From Bacteroidales bacterium (GTDB taxonomy: Bacteria; Bacteroidota; Bacteroidia; Bacteroidales; UBA932), in NCBI GenBank assembly GCA_017519185.1, contig JAFWSX010000025.1, positions 62,001 through 126,000 on the forward strand: a stretch of 64,000 bases of DNA, read 5' to 3'. Both the position numbers and the translations under genes were made by a program. The notes below the pieces were generated by a model. That model ran no database searches. It worked only from the letters and a program-made list of their open reading frames with translations, and was not told the origin of the DNA. Positions 8,987 to 17,049 of the stretch are shown one piece after another (the stretch's first letter is position 1; each line of letters starts with the position of its first letter).

Positions 8987-9847
8987 ATGCAACTCGAAGG
9001 AAGAAGGCAAAGTACCAACGTCGAGGACCGCAGAGGTTCCTCAACCGTCAAGACCGTAGGCGGTCTCGGACTCGGAGGAGTCGTGATTGTCGGCATCATC
9101 TATATGCTTCTCGGAAGGAATCCTGTTGAAGCCCTGCAATATGCCAACGGCATGGGCGGTGCGGTTTCCGGTACTGAATATGTCGAGACCGAAGAGGACC
9201 GTCAGCTCTTCGAGTTCGCCACCAAGATCCTGGCGGGAACCGAAGATGTGTGGACAGCTATTTTCCGTCAGAACAATATGACTTACGTTCCGCCGAAACT
9301 CGTCATCTTCGACGGTGCGGTGCAGTCAGGCTGCGGTGGCGCTTCAGCTTCTTCAGGCCCGTTCTATTGCTCAGCCGACCAGAGCGTCTATCTCGACCTT
9401 TCTTTCTTCAAGGATATGAAACGTCAGTTCGGCACGACCGGCGATTTCGCCTGGGCCTATGTGATTGCCCACGAGGTGGGTCATCACGTGCAGTATCTGC
9501 TCGGAACCCTCGACCAGGTTCACCAGCAGATGGCTCGCTCGTCGCAGACCGTATCCAACCAGCTCAGCGTAAGGCTTGAACTCCAGGCCGACTTCTACGC
9601 AGGTGTCTGGGCATATCACGACAACAAGAACTTCGGCTCTCTCGAAGACGGCGACATCAAGGAAGGTCTTGATGCTGCTTCTGCCATCGGAGACGACCGC
9701 CTGCAGAAGCAGACCTACGGCCGCACAGTTCCTGATTCATTCACCCACGGCACTTCAGCCCAGCGAATGAAATGGCTCAAGAAAGGCTTGACTACCGGCA
9801 ATCCTGCCAATGGAGATACATTCTCTCCGGCCTATTCAGCCCTCTAG
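8987..9847 (+). CDS. Neutral zinc metallopeptidase, membrane-anchored (YpfJ family)
   Basis: 286 residues from the ATG at 8987. The N-terminus is short and charged (ending VEDRRGSS), followed by one transmembrane segment at about residues 24-43, with the rest extracytoplasmic. The zinc site is HEVGH at residues 162-166, and a downstream ELQADFYAGVWA provides the third ligand region, as in the putative neutral zinc metallopeptidase family. QSGCGGASASSGPFYC is a conserved family segment with two cysteines. No substrate is known for the family. It is monocistronic, with its own promoter and a strong terminator hairpin after it. Confidence 0.88.
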   Translation: MQLEGRRQSTNVEDRRGSSTVKTVGGLGLGGVVIVGIIYMLLGRNPVEALQYANGMGGAVSGTEYVETEEDRQLFEFATKILAGTEDVWTAIFRQNNMTYVPPKLVIFDGAVQSGCGGASASSGPFYCSADQSVYLDLSFFKDMKRQFGTTGDFAWAYVIAHEVGHHVQYLLGTLDQVHQQMARSSQTVSNQLSVRLELQADFYAGVWAYHDNKNFGSLEDGDIKEGLDAASAIGDDRLQKQTYGRTVPDSFTHGTSAQRMKWLKKGLTTGNPANGDTFSPAYSAL

Positions 9848-9875
9848 CGCCCCTAACCTAATTAACATATCTTGT

Positions 9876-9911
9876 GAAATGCGTTGAACAGCACTGCTGT
9901 CAACGCATTTC
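9876..9911 (+). terminator. Hairpin terminator after the metallopeptidase
   Basis: Arms GAAATGCGTTGA-CAGCA and TGCTG-TCAACGCATTTC pair along about 17 bp with one bulged A and a one-base centre. The following sequence is only moderately T-rich (ATTTAT), so termination may be partial. The stem lies between the peptidase stop and the leuC promoter. Confidence 0.7.
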
Positions 9912-9927
9912 ATTTATAGAAAATTAA

Positions 9928-9935
9928 TATCTTTG
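9928..9935 (+). promoter_or_regulatory. Bacteroidetes -7 element for the leucine operon
   Basis: TATCTTTG matches TAnnTTTG and lies 30 nt upstream of the leuC ATG. The leader is too short to hold a leucine-rich attenuator peptide, so this operon is not controlled in that way from this promoter. Confidence 0.65.
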
Positions 9936-9965
9936 CCGCTTGGAATCTAATCTTGAAGCCTCTTT

Positions 9966-11360
9966 ATGAACACACTCTTCGACAAAATCTGGGACAGACA
10001 CGTGGTTCAGCAGGTAGAGGACGGCCCCGTACAGCTTTACATCGACAGACTTTATTGCCACGAGGTGACTACACCCCAGGCATTCGACGGTATGCGCGCA
10101 CGCGGCATCAAATGTCTTCGCCCCGACCGGATTGTCTGCATGCCTGACCACAATACTCCCACCCACGACCAGGACAAGCCCATTGCTGACCCCGTTTCGA
10201 AACAGCAGGTAGATACCCTGGCTGCAAATGCAGCTGAGTTCGGCCTCACACATTACGGAATGATGGATCCCCGCAATGGCATCATTCACGTGGTGGGGCC
10301 CGAGAGAGGTCTTTCTCTGCCCGGAATGACCATAGTCTGCGGCGATTCGCACACTTCAACCCACGGAGCGATGGGTGCCGTAGCCTTCGGCATCGGCACT
10401 TCCGAAGTAGAGATGGTGCTCGCATCGCAGTGCATCCTCCAGCAGAAGCCCAGGTCAATGCGTATCAGCGTTGAAGGCAAGCTTGGCAAAGGTGTGACAG
10501 CCAAGGATGTGGCACTCTATATAATGAGCAAGATGTCGACCAGCGGTGCTACCGGTTATTTTGTGGAATATGCCGGCAGTGCGGTAAGGTCTCTGAGCAT
10601 GGAGGGCCGTCTGACTTTGTGCAACCTGTCGATAGAGATGGGTGCCCGCGGAGGTTTCATAGCCCCCGATGAGATTACTTTCGAATATATCAAAGGACGC
10701 GAGTACGCTCCGAAGGGTGAAGCCTGGGACAAGGCAGTTGAGGAGTGGAAGACCCTGCGCAGCGGCGATGATGCAGTGTTCGACCGCGAGATACGCTTCG
10801 AAGCGGCAGACATCGAGCCGATGGTTACTTACGGTACCAACCCCGGAATGGGAATGGGCATTTCAAGCCACATCCCGGCTGTGGAAGATATCCCGGCAGC
10901 CAGCCGAGAGTCTTTCTCAAGGGCGCTTGAATATATGCAGTTCGCCCCCGGCGATTCGCTCAAGGGCAAGAAGGTAGACTATGTGTTCTGCGGATCCTGC
11001 ACCAACGGCCGCATCGAAGACTTCCGTGCGTTCGCATCCATTGCAGCAGGACGCAGGAAAGCCGACTGGGTCACCGCCTGGCTGGTTCCCGGCTCCTGGA
11101 TGGTGAAAAAACAGATAGAAGACGAAGGTCTTGACAAAGTTCTCGAGGCCGCCGGTTTCGAGATCCGCCAGCCCGGCTGCTCTGCCTGCCTTGCGATGAA
11201 CGACGACAAGATCCCTGCAGGCAAACTGTCGGTTTCCACATCGAACCGCAACTTCCAGGGCCGTCAGGGTCCCGGAGCCCGCACAGTCCTTGCGAGCCCT
11301 CTGATGGCTGCTGCCGCAGCTGTCACAGGTTATATCACTGATCCAAGAACGCTCCTGTAA
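9966..11360 (+). CDS. leuC: 3-isopropylmalate dehydratase large subunit
   Basis: 464 residues, standard for LeuC. With LeuD it isomerises 2-isopropylmalate to 3-isopropylmalate in the cytoplasm. Aconitase-family Fe-S motifs are visible: [10 protein letters not shown] and the later CSACLAMN supply the three cluster cysteines, and [11 protein letters not shown] is the substrate-binding segment. It is the first gene of the operon leuC-leuD-leuA/cimA-leuB-transporter with 12 nt to leuD. LeuC/LeuD also act on citramalate when isoleucine is made by the citramalate route, which matters because the only synthase in this operon is the atypical one downstream. Confidence 0.95.
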   Translation: MNTLFDKIWDRHVVQQVEDGPVQLYIDRLYCHEVTTPQAFDGMRARGIKCLRPDRIVCMPDHNTPTHDQDKPIADPVSKQQVDTLAANAAEFGLTHYGMMDPRNGIIHVVGPERGLSLPGMTIVCGDSHTSTHGAMGAVAFGIGTSEVEMVLASQCILQQKPRSMRISVEGKLGKGVTAKDVALYIMSKMSTSGATGYFVEYAGSAVRSLSMEGRLTLCNLSIEMGARGGFIAPDEITFEYIKGREYAPKGEAWDKAVEEWKTLRSGDDAVFDREIRFEAADIEPMVTYGTNPGMGMGISSHIPAVEDIPAASRESFSRALEYMQFAPGDSLKGKKVDYVFCGSCTNGRIEDFRAFASIAAGRRKADWVTAWLVPGSWMVKKQIEDEGLDKVLEAAGFEIRQPGCSACLAMNDDKIPAGKLSVSTSNRNFQGRQGPGARTVLASPLMAAAAAVTGYITDPRTLL

Positions 11361-11372
11361 ACCGCGATAAAG

Positions 11373-11969
11373 ATGAAACAGAAATTCAACATCATAAAGA
11401 GCACCTGCGTGCCTCTGCCTCTCGAAAACGTGGACACCGACCAGATCATTCCGGCCCGTTTCCTGAAGGCTACCACGAAGGACGAAAAGTTCTTCGGCGA
11501 CAATCTGTTCTGCGACTGGCGTTTCAATGCCGACGGAACTCCCAACAAGGATTTCGTGCTCAACAATCCTCTTTACCACGGTGAGATACTCGTAGCAGGC
11601 AAGAACTTCGGCAGCGGAAGCAGCCGCGAGCACGCTGCCTGGGCCATTGCAGGATATGGATTCAAGGTGGTTATCTCCAGCTTCTTCGCAGATATCCACA
11701 AGAACAACGAACTCAACAATTTCTTGCTTCCGGTGGTGGTAAGCGAGCCTTTCCTTGCCGAACTTTTCGACAGCATCGCCAAGGATCCTGCAACGGAAGT
11801 GACCGTGGACGTCCCGGCACAGACCGTTACCAATAACGCTACCGGCCGCAGCGAACATTTCGATATCAACGGCTACAAGAAATACTGCCTGATGAACGCC
11901 CTGGACGACATCGATTTCCTGCTTCAGAGCAAGGACAAGATCGAGGCCTGGGAAAAAGCTAACGCATAG
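11373..11969 (+). CDS. leuD: 3-isopropylmalate dehydratase small subunit
   Basis: 198 residues, the normal LeuD size. It is the swivelling domain partner of LeuC. LPLENVDTDQIIPARFLK at the N-terminus and NFGSGSSREHAAWA are the diagnostic LeuD segments. It sits 12 nt after leuC and 9 nt before the synthase gene, so all three should be translated from one mRNA. Confidence 0.95.
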   Translation: MKQKFNIIKSTCVPLPLENVDTDQIIPARFLKATTKDEKFFGDNLFCDWRFNADGTPNKDFVLNNPLYHGEILVAGKNFGSGSSREHAAWAIAGYGFKVVISSFFADIHKNNELNNFLLPVVVSEPFLAELFDSIAKDPATEVTVDVPAQTVTNNATGRSEHFDINGYKKYCLMNALDDIDFLLQSKDKIEAWEKANA

Positions 11970-11978
11970 ACAGCTGCC

Positions 11979-13514
11979 ATGAGAGTAGAGATAATGGACA
12001 CGACTCTGCGCGACGGCGAGCAGACCACCGGGGTGAGTTTCCTCTCCCACGAAAAGCTGCTCATCGCCCGCACTTTGCTGAAAGACCTCAAGGTTGACCG
12101 CGTCGAGGTTGCTTCTGCACGCGTTTCAGCAGGGGAGAAGGAGTCAGTGCGCGACATATGTGCCTGGGCGGCCCGTCACGATATGCTCGAACGCATCGAG
12201 GTGCTTGGTTTCGTGGACGGCGGGGTGTCGCTCCAATGGATTCTTGACTGCGGCTGCCGTACTATGAACCTCCTCTGCAAAGGCTCCTATCGCCATTGCA
12301 CCCAGCAGCTCGGCAAAACCCCTGCAGAGCATTTCGCGGACATACGCAAGGCTGTGGCCGATGCCACTGCCAAGGGAGTGGCCGTCAACCTCTATCTCGA
12401 AGACTGGAGCAACGGGATGAAAGATTCCGAGGAATACGTCTTCCAGCTGATGGGACATCTTGTGGATTGCGGGGTGAAGCGCTTTATGCTTCCCGACACC
12501 CTGGGCGTCCTGAGTCCCTGCCAGGTTTCAGCCTTCATCAAGAAGATGGTGGACGCTTTTCCCGAGATACATTTCGATTTCCACGCACATAACGATTACG
12601 ATCTGGCTGCCGCCAATACACTTGCTGCTGTGAAGGCTGGTTGCAAAGGAGTCCATACCTGCGTCAACGGGCTCGGAGAAAGGGCGGGCAATGCTCCTCT
12701 TGCCAGTGTCCAGGCCATCCTGAAGGATCTGGCCGGAGTGGAAACTGGCATCGACGAGGGCCGTTTGCACGAAGTCAGCCGTATGGTGGCCAGCTATTCA
12801 GGCGTTCCTATTCCCCCTAACCGTCCTGTGGTCGGCGAGTATGTCTTCACCCAGGTGGCCGGCGTCCACGCTGACGGCGACAAGAAGGACAACCTTTACT
12901 GCAATGACCTGATTCCCGAGCGTTTCGGTCGCAAGCGCGAATATGCTCTCGGCAAGAACAGCGGAAAGGCAAACATTCTCAAGAATCTCGAGAACCTCGG
13001 CCTTGAACTCACCCCCGAGCAGACCCGCCGCGTGACGGAAAGGATCATCGAACTGGGAGACAAGAAGGAAGTCGTGACAGCCGACGACCTGCCGTATATC
13101 GTAAGTGATGTGCTCAAGCACGACGGTGCGGAAGAGGACAGGGTCAAGCTCCTGAGCTATATGGTCACTACGGCCTACGGCTTGAAACCCATAGCGAGCG
13201 TCAAGCTGGAAATCGACGGCGAGATATACGAAGGACAGGCAAGCGGAGACGGTCAGTATGACGCCTTCGTGCGTGCAGTCCGCCACATATACAAGGACAA
13301 TATGCATACGGCATTCCCCTGGCTGACCGACTACGTCGTGTCCATCCCTCCCGGAGGCCGTACCGACGCCCTGGTCCAGACCACCATCTACTGGGACTGG
13401 AACGGTCGCGTGATCCATACCCGCGGTCTCGATGCCGACCAGGTCGAGGCTGCCATCAAGGCGACACTCAAGATGCTGAACATTCTGGCCAGCGAACAGA
13501 AAGAAAACAATTAA
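11979..13514 (+). CDS. 2-isopropylmalate synthase / citramalate synthase family protein
   Basis: 511 residues. The catalytic TIM barrel shows the DRE-TIM motifs MDTTLRDGEQT, FHAHNDYD (metal-binding histidines) and GLGERAGNA. It is followed by a linker and a C-terminal LeuA-type allosteric domain from about residue 390 (KLEIDGEIYEGQASGDGQYDA), so feedback inhibition by leucine or isoleucine is likely. The N-terminus starts directly at the barrel. The lack of the canonical LeuA start suggests the second-paralogue type seen in Bacteroidetes leucine operons, which could make isopropylmalate or citramalate. Sequence alone does not decide the acceptor. No canonical leuA lies in the window. Confidence 0.85.
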   Translation: MRVEIMDTTLRDGEQTTGVSFLSHEKLLIARTLLKDLKVDRVEVASARVSAGEKESVRDICAWAARHDMLERIEVLGFVDGGVSLQWILDCGCRTMNLLCKGSYRHCTQQLGKTPAEHFADIRKAVADATAKGVAVNLYLEDWSNGMKDSEEYVFQLMGHLVDCGVKRFMLPDTLGVLSPCQVSAFIKKMVDAFPEIHFDFHAHNDYDLAAANTLAAVKAGCKGVHTCVNGLGERAGNAPLASVQAILKDLAGVETGIDEGRLHEVSRMVASYSGVPIPPNRPVVGEYVFTQVAGVHADGDKKDNLYCNDLIPERFGRKREYALGKNSGKANILKNLENLGLELTPEQTRRVTERIIELGDKKEVVTADDLPYIVSDVLKHDGAEEDRVKLLSYMVTTAYGLKPIASVKLEIDGEIYEGQASGDGQYDAFVRAVRHIYKDNMHTAFPWLTDYVVSIPPGGRTDALVQTTIYWDWNGRVIHTRGLDADQVEAAIKATLKMLNILASEQKENN

Positions 13515-13526
13515 TATTCAAACTAT

Positions 13527-14588
13527 ATGGATTTCAAGATAGCAGTTCTTGCCGGAGACGGCATCGGACCCGAGATTTCAAAGCAGGGTGTTGACGTAAT
13601 GAGCGCCGTTTGCGCCAAATTCGGTCATAAAGTGACATACAAGGATGCGATCTGCGGTGCCGCAGCGATCGATGCGGTCGGCGATCCCTTCCCTGAGGAA
13701 ACTTTCCAGGCCTGTATGGAAGCCGATGCAGTTCTCTTCTCTGCAGTAGGCGACCCCAAGTTCGACAACGACCCGACTGCCAAGGTCCGTCCCGAGCAGG
13801 GGCTTCTCGCTATGCGCAAGAAGCTTGGCTTGTTCGCCAACATCCGCCCGGTCGAGACCTTCGACTGCCTCATCCACAAGTCTCCGCTCCGCGAGGACCT
13901 CGTAAAAGGTGCCGATTTCATCTGCATCCGCGAACTCACCGGAGGTATGTATTTCGGTGAGAAATATCAGGACAACGACAAGGCTTACGACACGAACTAC
14001 TATACCCGTCCGGAAATCGAGCGTATCCTCAAGGTCGGCTTCGAATATGCCCGTCGCCGCAACCGTCACCTCACCGTGGTTGACAAGGCAAATGTGCTTG
14101 CATCAAGCCGTCTGTGGCGCAAGGTCGCACAGGAGATGGAAAGCAGCTATCCAGATGTCCGCACCGACTATATGTATGTCGACAATGCAGCGATGAGGAT
14201 GATTCAGGAACCTACCTTCTTCGACGTGATGGTGACTGAGAATACTTTCGGCGACATCCTTACCGACGAGGGCAGCTGCATCACCGGAAGTATGGGCCTT
14301 CTGCCTTCTGCCTCTACCGGAGAGCATACTCCCGTATTCGAGCCCATCCACGGTTCGTGGCCGCAGGCAAAGGGGCTTAACATTGCCAACCCGCTGGCTC
14401 AGATCCTCTCGGTGGCTATGCTGTTCGAATATTTCAACCTTATGGAAGAGGGCGCACTCATCCGCAAGGCTGTGAAGGCTTCTCTCGACGCCAATGTCCG
14501 TACTCCCGAGATCCAGGTCGAAGGCGGTGCCAAATACGGCACCAAAGAGGTCGGCGCCTGGATAGTGGATTACATCAGGAAAGCTTGA
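13527..14588 (+). CDS. leuB: 3-isopropylmalate dehydrogenase
   Basis: 353 residues. It oxidises and decarboxylates 3-isopropylmalate to 2-ketoisocaproate with NAD. Motifs are [10 protein letters not shown] at the start, [42 protein letters not shown] and the cofactor-binding [15 protein letters not shown]. It follows the synthase by 12 nt. Its TGA stop overlaps the TTG start of the downstream transporter (TTGA), so translation of the two is probably coupled. Confidence 0.95.
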   Translation: MDFKIAVLAGDGIGPEISKQGVDVMSAVCAKFGHKVTYKDAICGAAAIDAVGDPFPEETFQACMEADAVLFSAVGDPKFDNDPTAKVRPEQGLLAMRKKLGLFANIRPVETFDCLIHKSPLREDLVKGADFICIRELTGGMYFGEKYQDNDKAYDTNYYTRPEIERILKVGFEYARRRNRHLTVVDKANVLASSRLWRKVAQEMESSYPDVRTDYMYVDNAAMRMIQEPTFFDVMVTENTFGDILTDEGSCITGSMGLLPSASTGEHTPVFEPIHGSWPQAKGLNIANPLAQILSVAMLFEYFNLMEEGALIRKAVKASLDANVRTPEIQVEGGAKYGTKEVGAWIVDYIRKA

Positions 14589-15535
14589 ACAAGCTTATAA
14601 CATTCCTTAAGAACTGGGCACTCCCCGTGTCAATGATCGCGGGTGTTGCTGCCTATTTCATCTTTGCTGCTCTGCATCTGCCTCCGGCTGTCCACGCGGC
14701 GGCCAACAAGCTGGTGGGCTTCCTTCAGCCCGCGCTGCTCTTCTGTATGCTGTTCCTGTCGTTCAGCAAGATCGATCCGAAGACAGTGCGTTTCCGTCCG
14801 TGGCATCTGTGGATGCTGCTGATACAGGGCGGCACATATCTGCTGATGGTGCTGCTGCTCGTCGTGACAGATTTCAGTGAGTCGGTTGACATACTCATCG
14901 AGAGTTTTATGCTGTGTATGATCTGCCCGACGGCGACTGCCGCCGTGGTGGTGACCGACAAACTGGGCGGTGACATGGCATCTACCGTGACATATACGAT
15001 GCTCATCAACGTGCTCACGGCGTTCCTTATATCCTTTTCGGTACCGCTGCTCAATCCCGATACTACGATGAGTTTCGGCCAGGCGCTCGGCACTATGATG
15101 GGCAAGGTGTTCTCCGTGCTCGTCCTGCCGCTCATCCTGGCTGTTCTTGTCAGGTATCTGATGCCGAAAGTCAACAAGCTTGTCTGCAAGCCGAAAGATC
15201 TCGCATTCTATCTCTGGACAATCTGCCTTGCACTGGCGCTGGCGCTGACAACAAGGTCGCTGGTGCACACTGACATCGCCTGGTATTACATTGTCGGCAT
15301 CGGAGTAATCTCGGCGCTGACCTGCGTGCTGCAGTTCGCTCTCGGTCACAGGATAGGGGAGCGCTACTCCGACCGCGTGACTGCCGGCCAGTCTTTCGGC
15401 CAGAAGAACACGATGTTCCTGATATGGGTGGCCTACACTTTTATGAATCCCGTCACCTCCCTTGCCGGAGGTCTATACAGCATATGGCACAACCTCTACA
15501 ACTCCTGGCAGCTCTATAAGGAGCGGGGAAAGTAG
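14585..15535 (+). CDS. BASS-family (bile acid:sodium symporter-like) transporter, leucine operon
   Basis: 316 residues with about nine or ten hydrophobic segments. It matches the bile acid:sodium symporter family, including [16 protein letters not shown] and the late [14 protein letters not shown] and [11 protein letters not shown] segments near the ion sites. The start is TTG at 14585, overlapping the leuB stop (TTGA). This gives the natural N-terminus [11 protein letters not shown] before the first membrane helix; no ATG is better placed. Despite the family name, known members also move small 2-oxo acids and ketopantoate. Coupling to leuB makes a branched-chain 2-oxo acid or pathway intermediate a reasonable substrate, but this is inference. 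Confidence 0.8.
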   Translation: MNKLITFLKNWALPVSMIAGVAAYFIFAALHLPPAVHAAANKLVGFLQPALLFCMLFLSFSKIDPKTVRFRPWHLWMLLIQGGTYLLMVLLLVVTDFSESVDILIESFMLCMICPTATAAVVVTDKLGGDMASTVTYTMLINVLTAFLISFSVPLLNPDTTMSFGQALGTMMGKVFSVLVLPLILAVLVRYLMPKVNKLVCKPKDLAFYLWTICLALALALTTRSLVHTDIAWYYIVGIGVISALTCVLQFALGHRIGERYSDRVTAGQSFGQKNTMFLIWVAYTFMNPVTSLAGGLYSIWHNLYNSWQLYKERGK

Positions 15536-15548
15536 CCTTTTGCCTTTT

Positions 15549-15580
15549 TTTGCAGTTTTTGGCGATTTAAGATACATTTG
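15549..15580 (+). promoter_or_regulatory. Full Bacteroidetes promoter for trpB2
   Basis: TTTG at 15549-15552, then 20 nt, then TACATTTG at 15573-15580, matching the TTTG / TAnnTTTG promoter. The start codon is 32 nt downstream. TrpB2 is therefore transcribed separately from the leucine operon. Confidence 0.7.
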
Positions 15581-15611
15581 CAACTATTAACAATTACTTA
15601 TAATAACTACG

Positions 15612-16976
15612 ATGCAGAAACGTTTCATCCTTCCGGAAGACCAGATTCCGAAACAATGGTACAACATTCAGGCAGAGATGCCCAACAAACCCCTGCCTAT
15701 GCTCAACCCCGGTACCAAGCAGCCCGTAACTGTAGACGAACTCAGCCATATCTTTTCAAGAGCGGCATCAGAACAGGAATTGAACACGACAGATGCCTGG
15801 ATTGACATTCCAGAGCCTGTACGTGAACTCTATAAATACTATCGTTCAACTCCCCTCGTGCGCGCCTACGGCCTTGAGAAGGCCCTCGGCACACCTGCAC
15901 ACATCTATTTCAAGAACGAGAGCGTAAGCCCTGTGGGCTCACACAAACTGAACAGCGCCTTGCCGCAGGCATACTACTGCGCCCAGGAAGGCATCACCAA
16001 CGTGACTACCGAGACCGGTGCCGGCCAGTGGGGAACAGCCCTCTCATACGCCGCCAAGGTGTTCGGCCTTGAGGCAGCCGTCTATATGGTGAAGATCTCT
16101 TATGAGCAGAAACCTTACCGTCGCAGCATTATGCAGACCTACGGCGCACAGGTGATTGCTTCTCCTTCGATGTCAACCCGCGCCGGCAAGGACATCCTTA
16201 CCGCACAGCCCAACTACCAGGGTTCTCTTGGCACAGCAATCAGCGAGGCTGTCGAGCTCGCTATGAACACTCCGAACTGCCGTTATTCACTCGGCTCAGT
16301 GCTCAACCACGTCGTACTCCACCAGTCCATCATAGGCCTCGAGGCTGAGAAGCAGATGGAGATGGCCGGTGAGTATCCCGACCTCGTGATCGGATGCTTC
16401 GGCGGCGGCAGCAACTTCGGCGGCATTTCGTTTCCGTTTATGCGCCACGTCTTCTCAGGCAAGAAGAAAACCAAGTTCCTGGCAGCCGAGCCTTCTGCCT
16501 GCCCGAAGTTCACCAAGGGAATCTATCACTACGATTTTGGTGATGAAGCAGGTTACACTCCCCTGATTGCGATGTACACTCTTGGCCATACCTTCCAGCC
16601 GGCCAACATCCACGCCGGCGGCCTCCGCTACCACGGTGCAGGAATGATCATTTCCCAGCTCTACAAGGACGGCTATCTGTCAGCTGTCGACATTCCGCAG
16701 ACTGAAACCTTCAAGGCAGGACTGCTCTTCTCACAGACTGAGAGCATCATACCCGCTCCCGAATCTTGCCACGCCATCGCCGCAACCATCCGCGAGGCTG
16801 AGAAATGCAAGAAGACGGGCGAAGAGAAGGTTATCCTCTTCAACCTCAGCGGCCACGGACTGATCGATATTGCTGCATACGACAAATATCTGGCAGGTGA
16901 CCTGACAGACGCTACCGTATCAGACGAATATATCCAGAAGAGCATTGCTGAACTCAAAGCTAAGCTGGGCGAATAA
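15612..16976 (+). CDS. trpB: TrpB2-type tryptophan synthase beta-like protein
   Basis: 454 residues, long as expected for the TrpB2 subgroup (classical TrpB is about 400). The PLP lysine is in SPVGSHKLNSA. TETGAGQWGTALSYA replaces the classical ETGAGQHG loop, and IGCFGGGSNFGG binds the PLP phosphate. No trpA or other tryptophan gene is nearby. TrpB2 proteins make tryptophan from indole and serine without a tight TrpA complex and may salvage indole; some may have other substrates. It has its own promoter and a strong bidirectional terminator. Confidence 0.9.
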   Translation: MQKRFILPEDQIPKQWYNIQAEMPNKPLPMLNPGTKQPVTVDELSHIFSRAASEQELNTTDAWIDIPEPVRELYKYYRSTPLVRAYGLEKALGTPAHIYFKNESVSPVGSHKLNSALPQAYYCAQEGITNVTTETGAGQWGTALSYAAKVFGLEAAVYMVKISYEQKPYRRSIMQTYGAQVIASPSMSTRAGKDILTAQPNYQGSLGTAISEAVELAMNTPNCRYSLGSVLNHVVLHQSIIGLEAEKQMEMAGEYPDLVIGCFGGGSNFGGISFPFMRHVFSGKKKTKFLAAEPSACPKFTKGIYHYDFGDEAGYTPLIAMYTLGHTFQPANIHAGGLRYHGAGMIISQLYKDGYLSAVDIPQTETFKAGLLFSQTESIIPAPESCHAIAATIREAEKCKKTGEEKVILFNLSGHGLIDIAAYDKYLAGDLTDATVSDEYIQKSIAELKAKLGE

Positions 16977-16987
16977 CGCCGACTATT

Positions 16988-17034
16988 AAAAATACCCCTC
17001 CCTGAAGGTCAAGTGCCTGGGGAGGGGTATTTTT
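16988..17034. terminator. Bidirectional terminator between trpB2 and the GH3 gene
   Basis: AAAAATACCCCTCCC pairs perfectly with GGGAGGGGTATTTTT. The stem has a T-run on one side and an A-run on the other, so it serves both convergent transcripts. Confidence 0.9.
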
Positions 17035-17049
17035 ATATACTGTCCGGGA

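Noticed and set aside
10917-12050. 377-codon minus-strand frame
   Set aside because: Antisense across leuC, leuD and the synthase start; crosses three genes with clear motifs.
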